A DNA stretch of 64,000 nucleotides, from NCBI RefSeq assembly GCF_042661465.1, contig NZ_JBHSWE010000001.1, forward strand, positions 2,604,001 through 2,668,000. Reading direction: 5' to 3'. Source of the DNA: Marinobacterium_A aestuariivivens. GTDB lineage: Bacteria > Pseudomonadota > Gammaproteobacteria > Pseudomonadales > Balneatricaceae. The notes under the pieces were generated by a model that saw nothing but the letters and a program-made list of their open reading frames with translations, was not told the origin of the DNA and searched no databases. Below, in pieces: positions 53,381 to 63,491 of the stretch (positions within the stretch are counted from its first letter, which is position 1; each line of letters opens with the position of its first letter). The translations under genes and the position numbers were made by a program.

Positions 53381-54970
53381 ATGGAAACGACGCTCGGTCA
53401 GAACCTGGGTGACACCCATCACGAACATGGCCCCGCCGGCGGTATCGGGCGCTGGCTGTTCACCACCAACCACAAGGATATCGGCACCCTGTACCTCTGG
53501 TTCAGCCTGCTGATGTTCCTCACCGGCGGCACCATGGCGCTGCTGATCCGGGCGGAGCTGTTCCAGCCCGGTCTGCAGCTGGTGCAGCCGGACTTCTTCA
53601 ACCAGATGACCACCATGCACGGCCTGATCATGGTGTTCGGGGCCGTAATGCCGGCCTTCGTCGGACTGGCCAACTGGATGGTGCCGATGATGGTCGGCGC
53701 GCCGGACATGGCGCTGCCGCGCATGAACAACTGGAGTTTCTGGATTCTGCCGTTCGCCTTCGCGATGATGATCTCGACGCTGTTTATGGACGGCGGCGCG
53801 CCGAACTTCGGCTGGACCTTCTATGCGCCCTTGTCGACCACCTATGCACCGCCGAGCGTGACCTTCTTCATCTTCGCCGTGCACATGATGGGGATCAGCT
53901 CGATCATGGGGGCGATCAACGTCATCGCCACCATCCTCAATCTGCGCGCGCCCGGCATGACGATGATGAAGCTGCCGCTGTTCGTCTGGAGCTGGCTGAT
54001 CACCGCCTTCCTGCTGATCGCGGTGATGCCGGTGCTGGCCGGCGTCGTCACGATGATGCTGATGGATATCCATTTCGGCACCAGCTTCTTCAACGCCGCC
54101 GGCGGCGGCGACCCGGTGCTGTTCCAGCATGTGTTCTGGTTCTTCGGCCACCCCGAGGTCTACATCATGATCCTGCCGGCGTTCGGCATCGTCAGCGAGA
54201 TCATCCCGACCTTCGCCCGCAAGCGCCTGTTCGGATATGCCTCGATGGTCTATGCCATCTCGTCGATCGCCTTTCTGTCATTCATCGTCTGGGCGCATCA
54301 TATGTTCACCGTCGGCCTGCCGCTGGCCGGCGAGCTGTTCTTCATGTTCGCGACCATGCTGATCGCCGTGCCGACCGGCGTGAAAGTCTTCAACTGGGTG
54401 GCGACCATGTTCCGCGGCTCGATGACGTTCGAGACGCCGATGTTGTTCGCCCTGGCCTTCGTCGTGCTTTTCACGATCGGCGGCTTCTCGGGCCTGATGC
54501 TGGCGATAGCACCGGCCGACTTCCAGTACCACGACACCTATTTCGTGGTCGCCCACTTTCACTACGTGCTGGTACCGGGCGCGATCTTCTCGATCATGGC
54601 CGCTACCTACTACTGGCTGCCGAAATGGACCGGGCACATGCTCGACGAGAAACTCGGCAAGGTGCATTTCTGGCTCAGTTTCATCGGCGTCAATATCACC
54701 TTCTTTCCGATGCATTTCATCGGCTTGGCGGGCATGCCGAGGCGGATTCCGGACTATGCGCTGCAGTTCGCCGACTTCAATTCGGTGGCGAGCATAGGCG
54801 CCTTCATCTTCGGCCTGTCGCAACTGCTGTTCGTCTATAACGTCATCGCCTGCATCCGCGGTGGCGAACGGGCCACCGACCGGGTCTGGGAAGGCGCCCA
54901 TGGCCTGGAATGGACGCTGCCGTCGCCCGCGCCCTATCACAGCTTCTCGCAGCCGCCGGTGGTGAAGTAG
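53381..54970 (+). CDS. ctaD: Cytochrome c oxidase subunit I
   Basis: Catalytic subunit with heme a, heme a3 and CuB; proton pump. 529 residues, 12 membrane helices. Heme/CuB ligands appear in MTTMHGLIMVFGAVMP (His about 81), VFWFFGHPEVYIMILPAFGI (CuB His and cross-linked Tyr, about 252-256), WAHHMFTVG (about 302) and VVAHFHYVLVPG (about 390). GGAGG precedes ATG 53381, nine bases after ctaC. Confidence 0.97.
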   Translation: METTLGQNLGDTHHEHGPAGGIGRWLFTTNHKDIGTLYLWFSLLMFLTGGTMALLIRAELFQPGLQLVQPDFFNQMTTMHGLIMVFGAVMPAFVGLANWMVPMMVGAPDMALPRMNNWSFWILPFAFAMMISTLFMDGGAPNFGWTFYAPLSTTYAPPSVTFFIFAVHMMGISSIMGAINVIATILNLRAPGMTMMKLPLFVWSWLITAFLLIAVMPVLAGVVTMMLMDIHFGTSFFNAAGGGDPVLFQHVFWFFGHPEVYIMILPAFGIVSEIIPTFARKRLFGYASMVYAISSIAFLSFIVWAHHMFTVGLPLAGELFFMFATMLIAVPTGVKVFNWVATMFRGSMTFETPMLFALAFVVLFTIGGFSGLMLAIAPADFQYHDTYFVVAHFHYVLVPGAIFSIMAATYYWLPKWTGHMLDEKLGKVHFWLSFIGVNITFFPMHFIGLAGMPRRIPDYALQFADFNSVASIGAFIFGLSQLLFVYNVIACIRGGERATDRVWEGAHGLEWTLPSPAPYHSFSQPPVVK

Positions 54971-54974
54971 CGCT

Positions 54975-55547
54975 ATGAATGAACTCGGTCGCAAAAACCG
55001 GCGGCTGGTGGTGCGCCTGCTGGCCGGCGCGGTGCTGATGTTCGGCTTCGGTTTCGCACTGGTGCCGCTGTACGATGTCTTCTGCCGCGTGACCGGGCTC
55101 AACGGCAAGGTCACCAATACCGGCCCGGTGGCGATCGAGGACGCCGATATCAGCCGCAGCATCCGGGTGCAGTTCATCGGAGTCAACAACGAAGGCATGC
55201 CTTGGGTGTTCCGGCCGCAGGATGCCTCCGTTCAGGTACATCCCGGCGAGATGCGCCAGACCGCCTTCTTCGCCCGCAACCCCACCGCAAGGCGCATGAT
55301 CGCCCAGGCGATTCCTTCGGTGGCGCCGGCGGAAGCGGCCCGCTATCTGCACAAGGTCAACTGCTTCTGCTTCGACAGCCAGTCGCTGGAGAGCGAGGAA
55401 CAGGTCGAAATGCCGGTGCTGTTCGTGGTCGACAAGAAGCTGCCCGAGCATATCCATACCCTCACGCTTTCGTACACCCTGTTCGATATCACGCCGGAAC
55501 GGCCCGAAGACCGGGTACTGGCCAGTGAAACACGGAGGTCTCCGTAA
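54975..55547 (+). CDS. ctaG: Cytochrome c oxidase assembly protein CtaG/Cox11
   Basis: Copper chaperone that delivers CuB to subunit I. 190 residues; one N-terminal membrane anchor (LLAGAVLMFGFGFALVPLYD), then a periplasmic Ig-like domain with the copper motif NCFCFDSQSL (about residues 130-139) preceded by FARNPTARRMIAQAIPSVAP. Its last base overlaps the ctaE start. Confidence 0.95.
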   Translation: MNELGRKNRRLVVRLLAGAVLMFGFGFALVPLYDVFCRVTGLNGKVTNTGPVAIEDADISRSIRVQFIGVNNEGMPWVFRPQDASVQVHPGEMRQTAFFARNPTARRMIAQAIPSVAPAEAARYLHKVNCFCFDSQSLESEEQVEMPVLFVVDKKLPEHIHTLTLSYTLFDITPERPEDRVLASETRRSP

Positions 55548-56431
55548 TGAGCACTGCAAGCTACTACGTCCCGCCCCAGAGTCGCTGGCCGATCCTGGCT
55601 TCGATCGCACTTTTCCTGCTGGCGTTCGGCGCCGGCAATCTGATCAATGCCCTCAGTGCCGGCTCCTCAACGACGCTTGGCGGGCTGCTGCTGGGACTGG
55701 GGGCCCTGCTGATGATCGGCATTCTCTTCGGCTGGTTCAGCAATGTGGTCCACGAGAGCATGTCCGGCATGTACAGTGAACAGATGGACCGTTCCTTCCG
55801 CTGGGGCATGAGCTGGTTCATCTTCTCCGAAGTGATGTTCTTTGCAGCCTTTTTCGGCACCCTCTTCTATGTTCGCAATCTGGCCGTACCCTGGCTTGGC
55901 GGGGAGGGCGAGAAAGGTGTCTCGAACATGCTCTGGGAGGGATTTCAGGCACAGTGGCCACTGATGACCACGCCGGACATGGAGCGCTTCCCGGGGCCGC
56001 AGCAGATCATTTCACCCTGGCATCTGCCGCTGCTCAACACCATCCTGCTGGTGTCGTCGAGCTTTACCGTCACCATCGCCCACAAGGCTCTGAAAACCGG
56101 GCATCGCAGCCGCATCGTGATCTGGCTGGCGGCCACCGTCCTGCTGGGCGCGAGTTTCCTGGTATTTCAGGCCTACGAGTATGTCGAGGCCTACCATGAC
56201 CTCGGACTGACGCTCCATGCCGGCATCTATGGTGCGACCTTCTTCATTCTCACCGGCTTCCACGGCCTGCATGTGACGCTGGGAACCCTGATGCTGATCA
56301 TCATCTGGCTGCGGGTGATGAAGGGACACTTCAGTGCCGAACACCATTTCGGTTTCGAAGCCGTGGCCTGGTACTGGCACTTTGTCGATGTTGTCTGGGT
56401 AGGGTTGTTCCTGTTCGTTTATATCCTTTGA
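55547..56431 (+). CDS. ctaE: Cytochrome c oxidase subunit III
   Basis: Seven-helix subunit that stabilises subunit I. 294 residues. Marks: MSWFIFSEVMFFAAFFGTLF, the GFHGLHVTLGTLMLIIIWL block and EAVAWYWHFVDVVWVGLFLF at the end. SD GGAGG lies just before ATG 55547. Last gene of the ctaCDGE unit; the DUF2909 gene converges three bases after it. Confidence 0.96.
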   Translation: MSTASYYVPPQSRWPILASIALFLLAFGAGNLINALSAGSSTTLGGLLLGLGALLMIGILFGWFSNVVHESMSGMYSEQMDRSFRWGMSWFIFSEVMFFAAFFGTLFYVRNLAVPWLGGEGEKGVSNMLWEGFQAQWPLMTTPDMERFPGPQQIISPWHLPLLNTILLVSSSFTVTIAHKALKTGHRSRIVIWLAATVLLGASFLVFQAYEYVEAYHDLGLTLHAGIYGATFFILTGFHGLHVTLGTLMLIIIWLRVMKGHFSAEHHFGFEAVAWYWHFVDVVWVGLFLFVYIL

Positions 56432-56433
56432 GC

Positions 56434-56645
56434 TCAGGGTTGCATCCAGGGGGCATGGAAGCTGAGTTCGCCGCTATAGAAGCCGTAGATCAGTGTCAGG
56501 ATCAGCAGGATGCTGAAGCCGACCCGGAAAAAAGCGAATTGACGGTACGGTGGGACTGACCGCGATCCGTCATCAGGAAGTACAGCCCGCTGAACAGGCT
56601 GATAACGATGGCAACGAAGATCAGGGCAATCAGGGGTTTCAGCAT
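56434..56645 (-). CDS. DUF2909 twin-helix membrane protein (apparent frameshift)
   Basis: From ATG 56645: MLKPLIALIFVAIVISLFSG, then LYFLMTDRGQSHRTVNSL. Adding one base in the A run at 56528-56533 joins this to FFRVGFSILLILTLIYGFY, then SGELSFHAPW, 70 residues. Two membrane helices with a short loop. It is a cytochrome-oxidase neighbour in many gammaproteobacteria, typically on the opposite strand between ctaE and surf1, as here. Function unknown. Confidence 0.82.
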
Positions 56646-56714
56646 GCGGCTCTCCGGCGGGGGAATGCTGCCCGCCAACCACAGGTTACTGTGCAAGTCT
56701 GGACAGGGCCAGCC

Positions 56715-57443
56715 ATGAGTAAAAAAGACCCGCGCGCAGGTTTCAAGTGGTGGCTCTGGATCTGTGCACTGCTGCTGTTGCCGCTGTTGATCTCGCTGGG
56801 GTGCTGGCAACTGCAGCGTGCCACTGAAAAACAGCAGCTGTTGCAGGACTGGAATGACGGCACTCTTGTGCTCCATCGTCTGGAGCAGCTTCAGGACCTG
56901 GGGACACGCAATCTGGTCAGGGCTCACCTCGAGGGCGACCTGTTACGCAACCGCTGGCTCCTTCTCGACAACCGGATGCGCGATGGCCGTGCCGGCTACG
57001 AAGTAATCGCCCTGCTGCAGAGCGATAGCGCCAACGCACTGCTGCCGGTCAATCTTGGCTGGGTCCAGGCGTCACCCGACCGAAGTCGGCTGCCGCACAT
57101 CGAGCTGCCGGCCCGGGCCGAGTTCAGCGGCCGGCTGCGACGGGTAGAACCCGCTTTCATGCTGACCGAAGACCAATGGACGGAATCCTGGCCAAGGCGC
57201 GTGCAGATGATCGATATCGCGCGTCTCGAGCAGGTCATGGGCAGGGCTCTGCTGCCCTGGGTGCTGGAAGTGACCGAGCCGGTGCTGAGTCAGTTGCGGG
57301 TCGATCGGCCCCTGGCGCAGATGCAGCCGACGCGGCATCTGGGCTATGCCTTTCAATGGTTTGCCATGGCGGCCGTCTTGGCCGGGCTTCTGGTCTGGCA
57401 TTGGCGACGGCTGCGCTTCCGTGGCCTGGAGTACGAGGAGTAG
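56715..57443 (+). CDS. SURF1-family cytochrome oxidase assembly protein
   Basis: Helps place heme a in subunit I. 242 residues, with an N-terminal (ICALLLLPLLISLGCWQLQR) and a C-terminal membrane helix (FQWFAMAAVLAGLLVWHW) around a periplasmic domain. GCWQLQR, LLDNRMRDGRAGYEV and LPVNLGWV are SURF1 signatures. It precedes the SCO-like gene by five bases. Confidence 0.92.
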   Translation: MSKKDPRAGFKWWLWICALLLLPLLISLGCWQLQRATEKQQLLQDWNDGTLVLHRLEQLQDLGTRNLVRAHLEGDLLRNRWLLLDNRMRDGRAGYEVIALLQSDSANALLPVNLGWVQASPDRSRLPHIELPARAEFSGRLRRVEPAFMLTEDQWTESWPRRVQMIDIARLEQVMGRALLPWVLEVTEPVLSQLRVDRPLAQMQPTRHLGYAFQWFAMAAVLAGLLVWHWRRLRFRGLEYEE

Positions 57444-57448
57444 AGCTG

Positions 57449-57937
57449 ATGCGAAAGGGGACATTCTGGCTGATCTGGGGGTTGGGTGCGGGGCCGCTAT
57501 TGCTTGCCGTCCTGATGTACTGGAGCGGAGTGGGCGTGCCGCAGGGACGTACCCACCATGGCGTGCTGCTGGCGGATGGCGCGCGCATCGATGGCTGGCA
57601 ACTGCAAAACGCCGGAGGCGAGCACTGGCGAGGGGAGGCGAAATGGCAGTTGTTCCTGACAGTCCCCGCCGACTGTACCCGCTGCATGGGCTGGCTCGAA
57701 AGGATGCCCAACCTCTGGACCGCCATAGGGAAGGAGAGGGAAAGAGTGGGCTGGCACCGGGTATCGGCGACGGCGGTGGGAGATGTCCTGGGTTCAAAAC
57801 GGGTGAAGGAGCTCGGCGGCGCGCTCTGGGTGGTCGATCCGCTGGGCAACCTGGTGCTGCGCTACGACCTCGATGTTGAGCCGCAGGGCGTGCTCGAGGA
57901 TATGCGCAGGCTGCTGAAACTGTCCAAGGTAGGATGA
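57449..57937 (+). CDS. Membrane-anchored SCO/thioredoxin-like protein in the oxidase cluster
   Basis: 162 residues. One N-terminal helix (LIWGLGAGPLLLAVLMYWSG), then a thioredoxin-like periplasmic domain: KWQLFLTVPADCTRCMGWLE carries Cys76 and Cys79, and LWVVDPLGNLVLRYDLD ends in a thioredoxin-like strand. Proteins at this position in Pseudomonas lie between surf1 and ctaA. SCO copper chaperones use CxxxC; here it is CxxC, so a disulfide reductase role is equally possible. No separate sco gene follows ctaB in this window. Confidence 0.7.
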   Translation: MRKGTFWLIWGLGAGPLLLAVLMYWSGVGVPQGRTHHGVLLADGARIDGWQLQNAGGEHWRGEAKWQLFLTVPADCTRCMGWLERMPNLWTAIGKERERVGWHRVSATAVGDVLGSKRVKELGGALWVVDPLGNLVLRYDLDVEPQGVLEDMRRLLKLSKVG

Positions 57938-57942
57938 TCGCC

Positions 57943-58980
57943 ATGAGCGGGAAAGAAAGCTGGCCACTTAAGTTAAGTCATATCGGTGTGATCCTGGCGC
58001 TGGTGGTGGTAATGCTTGGCGGCTGGACCCGCATCAACGATGCAGGGCTCGGCTGTCCGGACTGGCCCGGCTGTTACGGCCATATCGTACTGCCCGGGTC
58101 CGAGGAGGCGATAGCGAAGGCCCAGGCGCTTTACCCCGATCAGCCCCTGCTGGCGGACAAGGGCTGGATCGAGATGGTGCATCGCTACGTGGCCGGCAGT
58201 CTCGGGCTGTTGATATTGATACTGGCTGTGGCGGGCTGGAGACGCCGTCACCTGGTGCGTTACCCCGTACGTCTGAGTCTGGCGCTCTGTGGACTGGTGA
58301 TCCTGCAGGCCTTGTTCGGCATGTGGACCGTTACGCTGAAACTGTTACCGCTGGTGGTCACACTGCACCTTCTGGGCGGGCTGCTGATTCTGTCGCTGCT
58401 GGCGCTGCTGCGCTTTCGGCTGCTGCAGTTCTATCGGGGGCATGCACCGGGTGAGTCCGCGACAGCGCGTGGACGAGGCTGGATTCTTGCCGCACTGCTG
58501 GTGCTGTTTCTGCAGATCGCTCTGGGTGGCTGGACCAGTGCCAACTATGCCGGCTGGGCCTGTACCGACTGGCTGCTGTGCGAGCGGCAGCAGGCCCAGA
58601 CGCTCGATTTCCCGAACGGCTTCGACCTGATGCATGAGATTGGTCCGAACTATCAGGGCGGTCAGTTGCCGCGCGAGGCCCGGGCGGCGATACAGATGAC
58701 TCACCGTGCCGGCGCGATACTGGTGCTGCTGGTGACCGGTATCATGCTCTGGCAGCAGGCGCGTGCCGGAGCGGAGAGGAGGCCGCTGCTGGCCATCGCA
58801 TCGCTGCTGGCGCTCCAGATCGGCCTGGGATTTGCCAATATCGTCTATGCTGTTCCTATCCCTCTGGCCATGGCACACCACGGCGGTGCTGTGCTGTTGC
58901 TCCTGGGCCTGGTCTGGCTCTATCAGAGGGATGCAGTCAGCGATAAGGAGAGCTGTTATGCCTGCGCGCAAAACTGTTGA
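57943..58980 (+). CDS. ctaA: Heme A synthase CtaA/Cox15
   Basis: Converts heme O to heme A. About 345 residues, eight membrane helices. Marks: MLGGWTRINDAGLGCPDWPG (residues 23-42), GWIEMVHRYVAGSLGLL with a heme His, LGGWTSANYAGWACTDW in the second half, and IQMTHRAGAILVLL. Start at ATG 57943 or at ATG 57934, which overlaps the stop of the preceding gene. It overlaps ctaB by 23 bases. Confidence 0.94.
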   Translation: MSGKESWPLKLSHIGVILALVVVMLGGWTRINDAGLGCPDWPGCYGHIVLPGSEEAIAKAQALYPDQPLLADKGWIEMVHRYVAGSLGLLILILAVAGWRRRHLVRYPVRLSLALCGLVILQALFGMWTVTLKLLPLVVTLHLLGGLLILSLLALLRFRLLQFYRGHAPGESATARGRGWILAALLVLFLQIALGGWTSANYAGWACTDWLLCERQQAQTLDFPNGFDLMHEIGPNYQGGQLPREARAAIQMTHRAGAILVLLVTGIMLWQQARAGAERRPLLAIASLLALQIGLGFANIVYAVPIPLAMAHHGGAVLLLLGLVWLYQRDAVSDKESCYACAQNC

Positions 58981-59866
58981 ATTCGTTCATGCCTCGGTGA
59001 CATGGAAGGACTACCTGGAGTTGTGCAAACCCAGGGTTGTCGCCGTCATGCTGTTAACGGCCCTGGTGGGGATGGGGCTTGCGGAGGATAGTGTTCCGCC
59101 ACTGGGGCTGATTCTGCTGACGATGATTGGCATCGCTCTGGCGGCGGGGTCTGCAGCCGCCGTCAACCATGTGATGGACCGCCATATCGATGAACACATG
59201 GCCCGTACCCGCGGCCGTCCGTTGCCCAGCGGCAAACTGAACTCACAGCAGGCGCTGGTATTCGCGGCGGCGATCGGTATTGCCGGTATCAGCCTGCTGG
59301 CATTCTGGGTTAATCCGCTGACCGCCTGGCTGACGCTGCTGTCGCTGATCGGCTATGCCGTCGTTTACACCGTCTTTCTCAAGCGAGCGACGCCACAGAA
59401 CATCGTCATCGGTGGCGTTGCCGGAGCGTCGCCGCCACTGCTTGGCTGGACAGCCGTCACCGGGGCCCTCGAGCCGAATGGTTTGTTGCTGATGCTGATT
59501 ATCTTTGCCTGGACGCCTCCGCACTTCTGGGCGCTCTGCATCGCGCGCAAGGAGGATTACATCAGGGCCGGTGTCCCGATGCTGCCGGTGACTCATGGCG
59601 AGGGCTTCACCCGACTGCAGATCATGCTCTACACCCTGCTGATGATCGCGACGACCGCGTTGCCGTTTCTGACCGGCATGAGTGGCCTCATCTATCTGAC
59701 TGGCATATCCGTACTGAACCTGAGGTTCCTGCACTGGGCCTGGCGCGTCATGCGGGCCGGTGACAACCGTCAGATACCGATGCAGATGTTCCGTTACAGC
59801 ATCACCTACATCATGCTGCTGTTTGCGCTGCTGCTGCTGGATCACTATCTGAAATTTACGTTATGA
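58958..59866 (+). CDS. ctaB: Protoheme IX farnesyltransferase (heme O synthase)
   Basis: UbiA-family prenyltransferase that makes heme O for the oxidase. 302 residues. The first Asp-rich motif is NHVMDRHIDEHMARTRGRPL (about residues 70-89), with YTVFLKRATPQNIVIGGVAG and APPLLGW-like SPPLLGWTAVTG following and WTPPHFWALCIARKEDY. GGAG precedes ATG 58958. Last of the oxidase assembly genes. Confidence 0.95.
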   Translation: MPARKTVEFVHASVTWKDYLELCKPRVVAVMLLTALVGMGLAEDSVPPLGLILLTMIGIALAAGSAAAVNHVMDRHIDEHMARTRGRPLPSGKLNSQQALVFAAAIGIAGISLLAFWVNPLTAWLTLLSLIGYAVVYTVFLKRATPQNIVIGGVAGASPPLLGWTAVTGALEPNGLLLMLIIFAWTPPHFWALCIARKEDYIRAGVPMLPVTHGEGFTRLQIMLYTLLMIATTALPFLTGMSGLIYLTGISVLNLRFLHWAWRVMRAGDNRQIPMQMFRYSITYIMLLFALLLLDHYLKFTL

Positions 59867-60024
59867 CCGGCTACCAATCCGACCTGAACGATCTACACTT
59901 TCAAAGGACTGTAAAGGGGAAATAAGAACCGACCAATGCTCAACAATCTGACGCTTAAACAGATGAAATAGCCTTGGTTCGTCAGGGAATGATGTCCAGG
60001 GCGTATGAAGAGGGAGAGTGCAAT

Positions 60025-60630
60025 ATGTTCCTACAACATATGATGGGTATGCTGTACCACCCCAAAGAGGAGTGGGGTTCGATACGCAACGAACACTACA
60101 CGACGCTTCATGTCTTTCTGTCCCAGATCAGCATCCTTGCGGCCATCCCGGCCATATCGCTGTTCATCGGTACGACCCAGGTGGGCTGGAGCATCGCCGG
60201 GGGAAGCTATGTCAAGCTCGAGGTCTCGAGCGCGCTGCCGGCAGCCATCGCCTTCTATTTCGCCATGTGGGTGGCTGTCGGGTTCATCGCCTACGCGGTG
60301 CACTGGATGGAAAAGACCTACGGCGGGAACGTCAGCATGGACGAATGCATGGTACTGACCACCTTCACTGCCACGCCGCTGTTTCTGTCGGGCCTTGCCG
60401 GCCTCTATCCGATGCTGTGGTTCAATGTGATTGTCGGCATGATTGCCTTGGCCTATACCGTGTACCTGCTGTATACCGGCGTTCCGGTGATCATGCAGAT
60501 CCCCGAGGACCGGGCTTTCTTCTTCTCGTCATCCATACTGACGGTTGGTCTGTGCGTGCTGGTCGGTGTTCTGGCGGCATCTGCCATCATGTGGGGTACC
60601 TTTGTTCCCCTCAGTTATACATCGGGCTAG
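60025..60630 (+). CDS. Yip1-family inner-membrane protein
   Basis: 201 residues with five hydrophobic segments; begins MFLQHMMGMLYHPKEEWGSI, the N-terminal pattern of bacterial Yip1-domain proteins (a short amphipathic part before the first helix). AGGGAGAG precedes ATG 60025. It stands alone between the oxidase genes and the rRNA operon, ended by a good terminator. Function unknown. Confidence 0.82.
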   Translation: MFLQHMMGMLYHPKEEWGSIRNEHYTTLHVFLSQISILAAIPAISLFIGTTQVGWSIAGGSYVKLEVSSALPAAIAFYFAMWVAVGFIAYAVHWMEKTYGGNVSMDECMVLTTFTATPLFLSGLAGLYPMLWFNVIVGMIALAYTVYLLYTGVPVIMQIPEDRAFFFSSSILTVGLCVLVGVLAASAIMWGTFVPLSYTSG

Positions 60631-60649
60631 GCTCACCCCGCACTGTCGA

Positions 60650-60672
60650 GGGCGCCCCAGGGCGCCCTTTTC
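60650..60672 (+). terminator. Terminator after the Yip1-family gene
   Basis: GGGCGCC, a CCCAG-type loop and GGCGCCC followed by four T and CC. Confidence 0.75.
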
Positions 60673-60883
60673 CGTTTCGGGTAGCTGGAGTCTCCAAAGC
60701 GACTGCGTTTACTTTGAGCATTCCCGTTGTTTTTGATCATTATTTGATCTATCTGGGGCTTTTTTAAGTTTATTTTCAAAAGGGTGTTGATTCTCCCGCC
60801 GGGGTCTGTAAAATTCGCCTCCTCGCTTGGGGAGACAGCCGGAAACGGTCATCGAAACAGGCGGCGGGGTCGGAAATAAGTGG
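60673..60883. other. Upstream region of the rRNA operon, no gene seen
   Basis: About 210 bases, A+T-rich around 60720-60790, as expected of the UP-element/Fis region upstream of rRNA promoters. No open frame or RNA gene was recognised. Confidence 0.4.
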
Positions 60884-60911
60884 TTGATTTTCAATGAAAA
60901 TTAACGATAAT
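60884..60911 (+). promoter_or_regulatory. Candidate upstream rRNA promoter
   Basis: TTGATT (60884-60889) and GATAAT (60906-60911), spacer 16 bp, in an A+T-rich stretch. Confidence 0.5.
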
Positions 60912-60972
60912 AGCCGGCCTCTGAAGCAACTCCGATTCACAGTCGCCACGGCGACGAAAGTTGAAAAAAGAG

Positions 60973-61000
60973 TTGACTTCGAAACCGGGCGCGCTAGAAT
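60973..61000 (+). promoter_or_regulatory. rRNA operon promoter
   Basis: TTGACT (60973-60978) and TAGAAT (60995-61000), spacer 16 bp, followed by GCGCCC just after the -10 as in the GC-rich discriminator of stringently controlled promoters. It lies about 200 bases before 16S. Confidence 0.75.
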
Positions 61001-61049
61001 ATGCGCCCACTTGAGACGAAAGGCCAGTTCATCGGCCGCTTCTCGAGAC

Positions 61050-61060
61050 GCTCTTTAACA
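61050..61060 (+). promoter_or_regulatory. boxA antitermination site in the 16S leader
   Basis: GCTCTTTAACA, the NusB/S10-binding boxA sequence of rRNA operons, about 150 bases before the 16S gene. A second copy is at 63375. Confidence 0.85.
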
Positions 61061-61203
61061 GATTGATCAGGTAATTCGTGTGGGCGCTTGTCGGGATAGG
61101 GCAAACAAAAGCTTTATCAAGATAAGCAACCTTACATGTGAATTCATTTAAAGTTGTTTTAACTTGAGTCAGATTTAGAAGTGCTTCGGCATTTCGAAAA
61201 TTT

Positions 61204-62744
<1,541 letters not shown>

Positions 62745-62821
62745 AACGACCTTGCCCATCCCGGCACAGCGTTCACACGAATTACCTGATCGACGTTAGA
62801 GAAGAGCAAAAACGCTTATGT

Positions 62822-62898
<77 letters not shown>

Positions 62899-62918
62899 AT
62901 CATCCTCGGATGGTTGAA

Positions 62919-62999
62919 GTAGCTCAGCTGGTTAGAGCGCACCCCACTCTTTACAGGGAGAAAGGGGGTGAGGTCGGTGGTTCAAGTCCACTCAGGCCT
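62919..62999 (+). pseudogene. Degenerate second copy of tRNA-Ile
   Basis: Repeats the intact tRNA-Ile from GTAGCTCAGCTGGTTAGAGC through the T arm to CAGGCCT, but the acceptor 5' strand is replaced (GGTTGAA) and the anticodon loop TGATAA is replaced by 19 other bases (62946-62964, ACTCTTTACAGGGAGAAAG). There is no CCA end. It cannot fold as a working tRNA. A hairpin-forming word CATCCTCGGATGG links it to the intact gene. Confidence 0.85.
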
Positions 63000-63066
63000 T
63001 GCAGTCGTTCAAGCACGGTTGATGCTGTTACCTGGTCAATGGAATACTCCTGACTCAGGACGTACT

Positions 63067-63142
63067 GGGGCTATAGCTCAGCTGGGAGAGCGCCTGCTTT
63101 GCACGCAGGAGGTCTGCGGTTCGATCCCGCATAGCTCCACCA
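63067..63142 (+). tRNA. tRNA-Ala (TGC anticodon)
   Basis: 76 bases with CCA. GGGGCTATAGCTCAGCTGGG, anticodon loop TTTGCAC with TGC, T arm GGTTCGATCCC, acceptor GGGGCTA with TAGCTCC. The usual second spacer tRNA. Confidence 0.97.
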
Positions 63143-63166
63143 TCTACGGATGGATGAAGTTTGGAA

Positions 63167-63225
63167 TTGCACGCAGGAGGTCTGCGACGGAAGGCCGCCC
63201 CGTTCGATTCCGCATAGCTCCACCA
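63167..63225 (+). pseudogene. Degenerate 3' copy of tRNA-Ala
   Basis: Repeats the intact tRNA-Ala from the anticodon (TTGCACGCAGGAGGTCTGCG) to CCACCA, but 15 bases (63187-63201, ACGGAAGGCCGCCCC) are inserted at the start of the T arm, and the 5' half is missing. It is joined to the intact gene by CATCTACGGATGGATGAAGT, which resembles the linker after tRNA-Ile. Confidence 0.85.
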
Positions 63226-63305
63226 TTTTCCGCCACTCGGCGTTGGATACCTCGTCGCATAGCAGGCTATGCGTCCTCGGCATCCGCCTTGATTGACGAA
63301 AAATG
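63223..63305 (+). other. Large hairpin in the 16S-23S spacer
   Basis: CCATTTT (63223-63229) and AAAATGG (63299-63305) are the outer arms; GCATAGC-AG-GCTATGC (63257-63272) is a perfect inner hairpin, with GGCG/CGCC-type pairing between. It may be an rRNA processing structure or an inserted repeat. Confidence 0.5.
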
Positions 63306-63374
63306 GTAGTTCTCAAAAGTTTTAAAACATGCACTTGGCATCAAGTTCATCTTTTAAAGCTTTACGCTTTAAAC

Positions 63375-63385
63375 GCTCTTTAACA
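63375..63385 (+). promoter_or_regulatory. boxA antitermination site in the spacer
   Basis: GCTCTTTAACA about 107 bases before 23S, identical to the leader boxA at 61050. Confidence 0.85.
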
Positions 63386-63491
63386 ATATGGATTCGAATT
63401 CAATTCGAGATAAGTCTTGTACTGAGTACAAGCGCCAATGGCGAAAAATCTTATCGTACTCTCGTCCTTGACAGACGCCTTCGGGTTATAT

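Noticed and set aside
59937..59972. 11-codon frame MLNNLTLKQMK before the Yip1-family gene
   Set aside because: Too short to support and without a clear ribosome site; could be a leader peptide but nothing shows it.
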